Shown: positions 58,278-64,000 of the stretch, one piece after another
Position numbering within the stretch: position 1 is the first letter of the stretch
Layout of the letters: every line of letters starts with the position of its first letter
Source: an uncultured Eubacteriales bacterium
GTDB lineage: Bacteria > Bacillota > Clostridia > Oscillospirales > CAG-272
NCBI GenBank assembly: GCA_900549725.1
Contig: URPL01000005.1
Location: 30,738-94,737, forward strand
DNA length: 64,000 nt
Direction of reading: 5' to 3'
The notes under the pieces: generated by a model
The model's input: the letters and a program-made list of their open reading frames with translations, nothing else
Told to the model about the DNA's origin: nothing
Databases searched by the model: none
Program-made: the position numbers and the translations under genes

Positions 58278-59039
58278 TCAAATGCGTTCGATCAGCTCCT
58301 GCGCCACGCGCAGATACAGCTCCGCCCCTTTGGAATGGCGGTCGTAATAATACACCGGCATGCCGAAGCTCGGCGCTTCGCTGAGCTTGACATTGCGCGC
58401 AATGGGCGTTGCGAAAAGCTTGTCCTTGTAATAGCGCTTGATCTCATCCAGAACGGACTGCGAATGGTTCAGCCGCCCGTTATACATCGTAATCAAAATA
58501 CCGACAAGATACAGCTCCGGATTGTACAGCGAGCGGATACGCTTGATGGTCATCATCAGCTGGCTGAGTCCCTCCAGGGAATAATATTCGCATTGCAGCG
58601 GCACAAGCACCCCGTCCGCCGCACACAGCGCATTCATCGTCAGAATGCCGAGCGAAGGCGGGCAGTCGATAAAAATATAATCAAACTGGTCACGCACGGG
58701 GCAAAGCGCCTCTTTCAGCCGCGCTTCGCGCTCCTGTGCGTTGACAAGCTCGAATTCCGCGCCTGCCAGGGAAATATTTGCGGGAGAAATCCAAACATTT
58801 TCAAACTCGGTCTTATAAATGGCGTTTTGCAGCGGGCAGCGGTGAATGAGCGCATCATACACCGTATTTCCGAGGCTCTTTTTCAAAATTCCGAAGCCGC
58901 TGGTCGTGTTGCCCTGCGGGTCGCAATCCACCATCAAAACCCGTTTTCCGAGCACCCCGACGGAGGCGGCAATATTCACCGCAGAGGTCGTCTTGCCGAC
59001 GCCCCCCTTTTGGTTGGTAAATGCAATGATTTTGCCCAT
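58278..59039 (-). CDS. parA: ParA/Soj family chromosome partitioning ATPase
   Basis: A 253-residue deviant Walker ATPase: KIIAFTNQKGGVGKTTSAVNI (KGGVGKT), VLMVDCDPQGNTTSG, and YIFIDCPPSLGILTMNAL. Partner of ParB in origin segregation and, in Bacilli, a regulator of DnaA. GGAGG lies eight bases before the ATG. The pair sits between fba and serS rather than next to rnpA/gidB. Confidence 0.96.
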   Translation of the reverse strand: MGKIIAFTNQKGGVGKTTSAVNIAASVGVLGKRVLMVDCDPQGNTTSGFGILKKSLGNTVYDALIHRCPLQNAIYKTEFENVWISPANISLAGAEFELVNAQEREARLKEALCPVRDQFDYIFIDCPPSLGILTMNALCAADGVLVPLQCEYYSLEGLSQLMMTIKRIRSLYNPELYLVGILITMYNGRLNHSQSVLDEIKRYYKDKLFATPIARNVKLSEAPSFGMPVYYYDRHSKGAELYLRVAQELIERI

Positions 59040-59092
59040 CTTTGTCCGCCTCCTATCGCGGTGTCGTCTCTGTCAAAAAAGCTTTGTGCCGA

Positions 59093-59956
59093 TTATGCCT
59101 TGTTTGCGCTGCCGAAGAGCATGATCTTCTCGCGCACGGTTTCTTTAATCGCTTCCACGCCGGGGGCGAGCAGCTTTCTGGGGTCAAAGCCTTTGCCCTC
59201 CAAATCCTTGCCTGCTTCAATATACTTGCGGGTTGCAGCGGCAAATGCCAGCTGGCACTCGGTGTTGACATTGATCTTGGAAACGCCCAGGTCAATCGCC
59301 TTTTTGATCATATCCTCGGGAATGCCCGTGCCGCCATGCAGAACCAGGGGCATAGTGCCCGTCTTTTCCTGAACAGCCGCCAGAGTTTCAAAGGAAAGGC
59401 CCTTCCAGTTCGCGGGGTATTTGCCGTGAATATTGCCGATGCCGGCTGCCAGCATCGTCACGCCGAGGTCCGCGATCATCTTGCATTCATCGGGATCTGC
59501 GCATTCGCCCATGCCCACAACGCCGTCCTCTTCGCCGCCGATGGCGCCAACCTCAGCCTCAAGGGACATACCCTTTTCGCGGGTGATGCGAACCAGCTCG
59601 CGCGTTTTTTCAATGTTCTCTTCAATGGGATAGTGAGAGCCGTCAAACATGATGGAGGAAAATCCCGCGTCGATGCAGGCAAGGCAGCCCTCGTAGGTGC
59701 CGTGGTCCAGATGCAACGCCACAGGGACGGTGATGCCGAGAGACTCCACCATCGCCTTCACCATATCAGCGACAGTTTTGAAGCCGCACATATATTTGCC
59801 TGCTCCCTCGGAAACGCCGAGAATCACGGGGGAATCCATTTCCTGTGCGGTCAGCAGAATTGCCTTTGCCCACTCCAGGTTGTTGATGTTGAAATGACCG
59901 ACGGCATAATGCCCTGCCTTTGCCTTGGTCAGCATGTCCTTTGCAGATACCAGCAT
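59093..59956 (-). CDS. fba: Class II fructose-bisphosphate aldolase
   Basis: A 287-residue zinc aldolase: LTKAKAGHYAVGHFNINNLEWAKAIL, ALHLDHGTYEGCLACIDAGFSSIMFDGS (zinc His), GNIHGKYP, LVLHGGTGIP and VSKINVNTECQLAF. It cleaves fructose 1,6-bisphosphate in glycolysis. Two ATGs are possible: 59965 abuts the AAGGAAGG site, while 59956 has nine-base spacing and gives the usual N-terminus MLVSAKDML. Own promoter upstream. Confidence 0.95.
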   Translation of the reverse strand: MLVSAKDMLTKAKAGHYAVGHFNINNLEWAKAILLTAQEMDSPVILGVSEGAGKYMCGFKTVADMVKAMVESLGITVPVALHLDHGTYEGCLACIDAGFSSIMFDGSHYPIEENIEKTRELVRITREKGMSLEAEVGAIGGEEDGVVGMGECADPDECKMIADLGVTMLAAGIGNIHGKYPANWKGLSFETLAAVQEKTGTMPLVLHGGTGIPEDMIKKAIDLGVSKINVNTECQLAFAAATRKYIEAGKDLEGKGFDPRKLLAPGVEAIKETVREKIMLFGSANKA

Positions 59957-60103
59957 AATTTTCATCCTTCCTTTTCACATGATACTTTTGAAATCGGTAT
60001 CAAAATTGTACCGCCTCTTTTTGACCCGTTCATTGCAAGGGCAAGAACGAATTGAAAATCTTTTGCAAAAGCAGCGTTTTCACAAACCGATACCCAATAT
60101 AGA

Positions 60104-60132
60104 ATTATAGCATTTTCCCGCCGTAAATGCAA
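60104..60132 (-). promoter_or_regulatory. Promoter of fba
   Basis: Minus strand: TTGCAT (60127-60132), a 17-base spacer, and TATAAT (60104-60109) preceded by TGC. It leaves a leader of about 140 bases before fba with no clear hairpin. Confidence 0.85.
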
Positions 60133-60169
60133 GCCTTTTTTTCGCATTCCGCCGCTGCAGCGTATCCCC

Positions 60170-60198
60170 TTGCACCGGTTTGCAAAAAATGCTATACT
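60170..60198 (+). promoter_or_regulatory. Promoter of the flavodoxin-family gene
   Basis: TTGCAC (60170-60175), a 17-base spacer, and TATACT (60193-60198) preceded by TGC. Confidence 0.8.
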
Positions 60199-60237
60199 GT
60201 AAGCAGGTGAGTATGAAAAAACGAGGAAACAAATCAC

Positions 60238-60783
60238 ATGCTTTTTTTGAATTTCAGTGACCGCCCCGCCGGAAACTGCGGGTCTGTAGCCGCCCTTTGC
60301 TCGCAAATGCTCGGCGGACAGGTTGTCAATGTCTCAGAGCTCTTTACACAGGGGTGCGGGGCTTGTCAAACCGATTGCTTTCAAAAAGACGGCGCCTGCC
60401 CTCTGCCGGATGCGCCCGCAATCACCGCGCTGTACGAAGCAATCACGGCACAGGGCGCCTGTTTTATCGTACCGAACTACTGTGATTGGCCCTGTTCAAA
60501 CTTCTTTCGCTTTTGCGAACGCGGATGCGGCTGGTTCGGCATCGGCACAGAACGCACCGAGCGCTATCTTGCCGCCGAAAAACATTTTATCGTCATCAGC
60601 AATACAAACCGTTCCCATTTTGAAGAAATCTTTTCGGAGCATGTTCCTCCTGCAAGGCCTCCTCATATTCTGTTTCTCAGTGCCGCTGCATATCATCGTG
60701 TGAGTCTGCGGGGCGATCTTGCGGAGGTCGAAGCGGTTCATGCCGTGCTGCGGGATTTTTTTGCCGAACAGCGCATTTCATAA
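60238..60783 (+). CDS. Flavodoxin-family NAD(P)H-dependent oxidoreductase-like protein with cysteine motif
   Basis: A 181-residue flavodoxin-like protein. The phosphate loop is diverged (FSDRPAGNCGSVA). A cysteine cluster QGCGACQTDCFQKDGACPLPD (about 38-59) matches the iron-sulfur flavoprotein/NADPH-FMN reductase type, and IVPNYCDWPCSNFFRFCERG replaces the usual flavin loop. Three extra cysteines there are uncommon. It may carry FMN and an Fe-S cluster; electron partner unknown. GAGGAAA precedes the ATG by 11 bases. Confidence 0.7.
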   Translation: MLFLNFSDRPAGNCGSVAALCSQMLGGQVVNVSELFTQGCGACQTDCFQKDGACPLPDAPAITALYEAITAQGACFIVPNYCDWPCSNFFRFCERGCGWFGIGTERTERYLAAEKHFIVISNTNRSHFEEIFSEHVPPARPPHILFLSAAAYHRVSLRGDLAEVEAVHAVLRDFFAEQRIS

Positions 60784-60815
60784 AAAACCGCCTTTTCAAA
60801 CATGCAAGGCACGAT

Positions 60816-60855
60816 AAAAAAAGAGCCGTCGCCCGGCGCGGGCAGCGGCTCTTTT
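60816..60855. terminator. Terminator between the flavodoxin-family gene and gapA
   Basis: AAGAGCCG (60821-60828) pairs with CGGCTCTT (60846-60853), with inner GCCC/GGGC; A-run before and TTTTG after, so it is usable from both sides. Confidence 0.85.
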
Positions 60856-60873
60856 GTTTGTGTTTCGGTTTGC

Positions 60874-61905
60874 TCAGTTCAGCTCTGCGAAATACTTGAT
60901 GGTGCGAACCATCTGGCTGGTGTAGGAGTTTTCATTGTCATACCAGGAAACGACCTGCACCTGATAGGTGTCCTCATCGATCTTGGTCACCATGGTCTGC
61001 GTTGCATCGAACAGGGAGCCGTAACGCATACCGACGACATCGGAGGAAACGATGGGCTCTTCGTTGTAGCCGTAGCTCTGGTTAGCGGCAGCCTTCATTG
61101 CGGCATTGATGGATTCCTTTGTCACATCCTTGCCCTTGACGACAGCCACGAGAATCGTGGTGGAGCCGGTGCATACGGGAACGCGCTGTGCGGAGCCGAT
61201 CAGCTTGCCGTTAAGCTCGGGGATAACAAGGCCGATTGCCTTTGCGGCACCGGTGGAGTTCGGAACGATATTCTGTGCGCCTGCTCTTGCACGGCGCAGA
61301 TCGCCCTTGCGGTGCGGGCCGTCGAGGATCATCTGGTCGCCGGTGTATGCATGCACGGTGGTCATGATACCGGAAACGATCGGATATGTCTTATTCAGCG
61401 TGTTTGCCATCGGAGCGAGGCAGTTGGTGGTGCAGGATGCGGCGGAGATGATCTTATCGTCTGCGGTGAGGGTGTTTTCGTTGACGGAGAAAACGATCGT
61501 CTTCAGATCATTTCCTGCCGGAGCGGAGATAACAACCTTCTTTGCGCCTGCTTCGATATGCGCCATGCTCTTTTCCTTGGAGCAGTAGAAGCCGGTGCAC
61601 TCCAGAACGACATCGACATCAAGCTTGCCCCACGGGCACTCTCTTGCGTCCTTGCAGGCATAAATTTTAATTTCCTTGCCGTCAACGATGATGGAATCCT
61701 CCGTTGCGCTGACAGTGTGCAGGTTTTCGCCGATCTTGCCGCAGTAACCGCCCTGTGCGGTATCGTACTTCAGCAGGTGTGCAAGCATTGCGGGGCTGGT
61801 CAGGTCGTTGATTGCAACAACCTCATATCCCTCAGCACCGAACATTTGACGGAAAGCAAGGCGACCGATGCGGCCGAAACCATTGATAGCTACTTTAACA
61901 GACAT
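60874..61905 (-). CDS. gapA: Glyceraldehyde-3-phosphate dehydrogenase (type I)
   Basis: A 343-residue GAPDH: NAD-binding VKVAINGFGRIGRLAFRQ, the active-site SAASCTTNCLAPMANTL, TVHAYTGDQMILDGPHRKGDLRRARAG and the C-terminal VVSWYDNENSYTSQMVRTI. Glycolytic oxidation of glyceraldehyde 3-phosphate. GGGAGGAAC precedes ATG 61905. Monocistronic with its own promoter and terminator; no pgk or tpi beside it. Confidence 0.97.
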   Translation of the reverse strand: MSVKVAINGFGRIGRLAFRQMFGAEGYEVVAINDLTSPAMLAHLLKYDTAQGGYCGKIGENLHTVSATEDSIIVDGKEIKIYACKDARECPWGKLDVDVVLECTGFYCSKEKSMAHIEAGAKKVVISAPAGNDLKTIVFSVNENTLTADDKIISAASCTTNCLAPMANTLNKTYPIVSGIMTTVHAYTGDQMILDGPHRKGDLRRARAGAQNIVPNSTGAAKAIGLVIPELNGKLIGSAQRVPVCTGSTTILVAVVKGKDVTKESINAAMKAAANQSYGYNEEPIVSSDVVGMRYGSLFDATQTMVTKIDEDTYQVQVVSWYDNENSYTSQMVRTIKYFAELN

Positions 61906-61968
61906 TTCTTTGTTCCTCCCAAACAGTTTTTTGGTTATTTGTTTCAAATCCAAAGAACCACATATACT

Positions 61969-61997
61969 ATTTTACACAAGTTCCGGGAAAGTTGCAA
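61969..61997 (-). promoter_or_regulatory. Promoter of gapA
   Basis: Minus strand: TTGCAA (61992-61997), a 17-base spacer, and TAAAAT (61969-61974). Confidence 0.75.
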
Positions 61998-62126
61998 GAG
62001 GGAATTGTAAACTTTTTTGAATTTGTCAATTATTTGTCATTCCTGCCGAATTTGCACCGCTTTTTCGTCCAAAGACAGCATAATTCGACAACAACCGCGC
62101 GCTTTGATACAATCTTTTTAAAAAAC

Positions 62127-62155
62127 TTGCTTTTTGCGTCAAAATATGCTACAAT
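62127..62155 (+). promoter_or_regulatory. Promoter of the kinase-like gene and nrdR
   Basis: TTGCTT (62127-62132), a 17-base spacer, and TACAAT (62150-62155) preceded by TGC. Confidence 0.7.
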
Positions 62156-62163
62156 AAAGTAAC

Positions 62164-62190
62164 GATAATTGGGAACAAACGGAAATTATC
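62164..62190 (+). repeat. Inverted repeat at the start of the kinase-like transcript
   Basis: GATAATT (62164-62170) and AATTATC (62184-62190) are separated by 13 bases. The first arm begins nine bases after the -10, at the expected transcript start, so it may be an operator or a 5' hairpin. Confidence 0.5.
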
Positions 62191-62213
62191 ACCCGTTTTC
62201 CGGAGGACAGCAC

Positions 62214-63323
62214 ATGAGAAAGCCGAAAGACGAAAGCCTCAGCCCCGAACAGCTGCTTTTGCAGGACAATCCCGTTCCCGTGGTCATCACAAACAGTGCG
62301 GGCACCATTCTCTTCCGCAACGATGCCGCGGTCGGGCAGCTGGAATTCAAGCGTTCGGAAAGCATTCTGCCGTATCTGCGGCGCGAATCCGCCCCGCTGT
62401 TTGAGCAGCTGCGCCTGCGCGGCGGCGCGCAGGTTCTTTCGTTTCGGACCGGCTCCGAATACTATACCGCCTGCGCCTTTTCTTATGAAGAGGCGCCGAA
62501 GCTGCGCAGAGTTCTTCTGCAGTTCGTCTCACAGCGGCAGCTGCTGCAAAACAGCACGGCGCGGCTTGTCAATGCCGTGGAAAACGACCTTTCGCAAAGC
62601 CTCACCGTGATTCAGAGCGCAACGCAGACCCTGGGCGGCATTGTCACGGATGCCGCGGCGCGCGATGCGCTTGCGGTGATGACGCGCAACTGCGCCGGCG
62701 CGCAATACGCGCAGCGGGCAATCGCCCTTTATAATCGCCTGCAAAGCGATGAGCAGCCGCATGAAAGCGCCGTGAATCTGCAGCTCATTCTGCGCGTAAT
62801 CACGCAGGAAATGAACCGCTATATCGACCCCGCAGAGGAGCGCCCCTTTGATTTGCGCGTCATTCGCCCGGGCAAAGAGAGCGATTATCTTGCGGTGCTG
62901 GACAGCTGCGACCTTGTTAATCTGATGATGCCGGTGCTGTATTGGAGTTTTCTGTGTGCCGATCACCGGCAGGTTTTCCTGACGCTTTCCAATCAGGAAG
63001 AGCAATGCGTCATTGAGGTGGAATACAGCGGCGAGCCGCCGATTCCGAGCCATCTTGAGCTGTGCCATCCGCGCCCGCAGGCGCGCGGCGAGCACAATCA
63101 CCTGGCGCTGCGGTTTTCTCTGGGCGTGCGGCTTTGCCGCGCCCGCGGCTGGGGCTTTTCCGTGGCGAGCGAGCAGGAGCAGACCCGTATTGTGATCACC
63201 GTGCCGCAAAACCGCGCGGCGCTGCTGCGCTGCCGCTCCGGCCAGAGCGCGCAGGAGGCGGCGATTGATGCCGCGCGCCACATGGCAGGGGTCGATGCCC
63301 GCTGCTTCTTCCTCGGCACCTAA
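62214..63323 (+). CDS. Degenerate histidine-kinase-like protein with PAS-like domain
   Basis: A 369-residue cytoplasmic protein. Residues 18-105 look like a PAS domain (PVPVVITNSAGTILFRNDAA). A dimerisation-like helix follows with NDLSQSLTVIQSATQTL, where a kinase would read HDLRTPLT; the phospho-accepting His is replaced by Asn. The ATPase-like part has DLVNLMMPVLYWSF and ALRFSLGVRLCRARGWGFSV, which keep the shape of the N and G2 boxes but lack their key Asn and glycines. Probably not an active kinase. GGAGG precedes ATG 62214. It is 27 bases upstream of nrdR. Confidence 0.72.
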   Translation: MRKPKDESLSPEQLLLQDNPVPVVITNSAGTILFRNDAAVGQLEFKRSESILPYLRRESAPLFEQLRLRGGAQVLSFRTGSEYYTACAFSYEEAPKLRRVLLQFVSQRQLLQNSTARLVNAVENDLSQSLTVIQSATQTLGGIVTDAAARDALAVMTRNCAGAQYAQRAIALYNRLQSDEQPHESAVNLQLILRVITQEMNRYIDPAEERPFDLRVIRPGKESDYLAVLDSCDLVNLMMPVLYWSFLCADHRQVFLTLSNQEEQCVIEVEYSGEPPIPSHLELCHPRPQARGEHNHLALRFSLGVRLCRARGWGFSVASEQEQTRIVITVPQNRAALLRCRSGQSAQEAAIDAARHMAGVDARCFFLGT

Positions 63324-63350
63324 GTTTATACTTGAAAGGCGGTATTCTTT

Positions 63351-63872
63351 ATGAAATGCCCGCATTGCGGTTATCACGAAAGCAAAGTCATCGATTCGCG
63401 CCCGACAGACGAATATGCCTCGATTCGGCGGCGCAGAGAGTGCCTTTCCTGTCAGCGGCGGTTCACAACCTATGAAATTGTGGACACCATTCCGATGATG
63501 GTGGTAAAAAAAGACGGCTCCAAGCAAATCTTCGACCGCAACAAAATTCTCGGCGGCCTGCTCAAATCCTGCGATAAGCTGAATGTCAGCCGCGAGCAGC
63601 TGGAACAGCTGGTGGACGAAGTGGAAGCGGAGCTGCAAAATTCGCTTGAAACAGAGTATTCCACGCGCCGCATCGGCGTGCTCGTGATGGACAAGCTGAA
63701 AAAGCTGAATGCCGTGGCATATGTCCGCTTTGCCTCGGTACACCGCGAATTTAAGGACCTCGAAACCTTTTTCAACGAGCTGGAGGCGCTGCGCGCAACG
63801 CAGCAAAAAGAGGCGCTTCCCCGCGCCAAAAAAACAAAGGGAAAGCATACTGCGCAAAAAAAGCAAAAATAA
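63351..63872 (+). CDS. nrdR: Transcriptional repressor NrdR
   Basis: A 173-residue NrdR: zinc ribbon MKCPHCGYHESKVIDSRPTD...CLSCQRRFTTYE (residues 1-45) and an ATP-cone (about 50-140) with VVKKDGSKQIFDRNKILGGLL. It senses dATP/ATP and represses ribonucleotide reductase genes. The last 25 residues are a Lys/Ala/Gln-rich tail beyond the usual 150-residue length. GAAAGG precedes the ATG. No nrd gene is in the window. Confidence 0.96.
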   Translation: MKCPHCGYHESKVIDSRPTDEYASIRRRRECLSCQRRFTTYEIVDTIPMMVVKKDGSKQIFDRNKILGGLLKSCDKLNVSREQLEQLVDEVEAELQNSLETEYSTRRIGVLVMDKLKKLNAVAYVRFASVHREFKDLETFFNELEALRATQQKEALPRAKKTKGKHTAQKKQK

Positions 63873-63924
63873 AACCTCTGCCCCCCGTTTTTTCCGCAAA
63901 AGAAGAAAAAAGAGACAGCCGCAA

Positions 63925-64000
63925 TGAACTGCCCCAAATTGTACAGACAGCACAAAAAAGAGTCTCAAGGTAGAAAATATTAAAATTTAGGCAACGAACT
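63925..64000. mobile_element. Possible IS3-family terminal inverted repeat, element runs off the window
   Basis: TGAACTGCCCCAAATTGTAC at 63925-63944, continuing ACAG, resembles IS3-family (IS150 group) ends of the form TGAACTG(A/T)CCCC...ACAG. It lies 52 bases after nrdR; the following 50 bases are AT-rich, unlike the neighbouring genes. No transposase frame is visible before the edge, and the target duplication cannot be checked. Confidence 0.5.

Larger units (their letters stand above)
61906..62213. other. Intergenic region between divergent gapA and the kinase-like gene
   Basis: 308 bases. It contains the gapA promoter, the promoter of the kinase-like gene and an inverted repeat just after it. 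No coding frame or other structured element is supported. Confidence 0.7.

Noticed and set aside
57362..59039. Expected parS site and chromosome origin near parAB
   Set aside because: I looked for the parS palindrome and DnaA-box clusters around parA-parB and saw neither; the order fba-parA-parB-serS does not by itself mark an origin.

Overview
The window is a gene-dense, GC-rich chromosomal segment from a low-redundancy Firmicute, most likely a spore-forming Clostridia of the Oscillospirales/Ruminococcaceae type. The evidence is the gene content: SpoIID, a tyrosyl T-box leader, a CD1247-type protein, a short NusA followed by YlxR and an L7Ae-like protein, LiaF-like and LytTR genes, a PyrR-type attenuator, and AGGAGG ribosome-binding sites with TTGACA/TATAAT promoters. 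I saw no rRNA or tRNA gene, no CRISPR array and no prophage. The only mobile-DNA trace is what looks like an IS3-family terminus at the right edge.

Layout. 1-2953 (minus): truncated PmbA/TldE, TldD and an M23 peptidase. 3196-8144 (plus): a Gld-like ABC transporter operon (ATPase, permease, GldG-like, DUF4340). 8183-13184 (plus): the rimP-nusA-ylxR-L7Ae-infB translation/transcription operon with its own promoter, leader hairpin and terminator. 13212-18165 (minus): GDPD phosphodiesterase, CD1247-type protein, efp, M24 peptidase, DUF1934 and SpoIID. 18166-18850: a 0.7 kb non-coding block with a candidate structured RNA and several hairpins. 18851-21173: divergent carD and uraA, the latter behind a three-hairpin PyrR-type attenuator. 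21203-24436: a ClpP/TepA-like gene, then a plus-strand operon pduL / IscU-like scaffold / GGGtGRT protein. 24624-30677: SLH-GH16 surface glycosidase, alpha/beta hydrolase, M42 peptidase and LTA-synthase-like sulfatase.

30722-39463 (minus): tyrS with its T-box, then DUF6062-asnA-pth-mfd-foldase. 39569-40276 (plus): a cysteine-rich zinc-ribbon protein of unknown function. 40327-52899 (minus): a near-continuous twelve-gene run zapA-U32-dut-maf-mreB-mreC-thiI-rodA-holA-wecB-RNA methyltransferase-extracellular hydrolase-like protein, tying cell shape and division to housekeeping; mreD is absent. 53070-54442 (minus): LytTR regulator, a 43-residue protein and a LiaF-like membrane protein. 54626-59956 (minus): fba-parA-parB-serS, then a small membrane protein and a MORN-repeat membrane protein. 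60238-63872: a flavodoxin-family protein, gapA (minus), a degenerate histidine-kinase-like protein and nrdR.

The best candidates for under-described biology are the pduL/IscU-like/GGGtGRT operon, the LytTR/43-aa/LiaF-like cassette, the degenerate sensor kinase in front of nrdR, a membrane-anchored hydrolase that has lost its nucleophile, and the unassigned structured RNA near 18.5 kb. All promoter, terminator and fold statements are by eye; no search or folding program was run.
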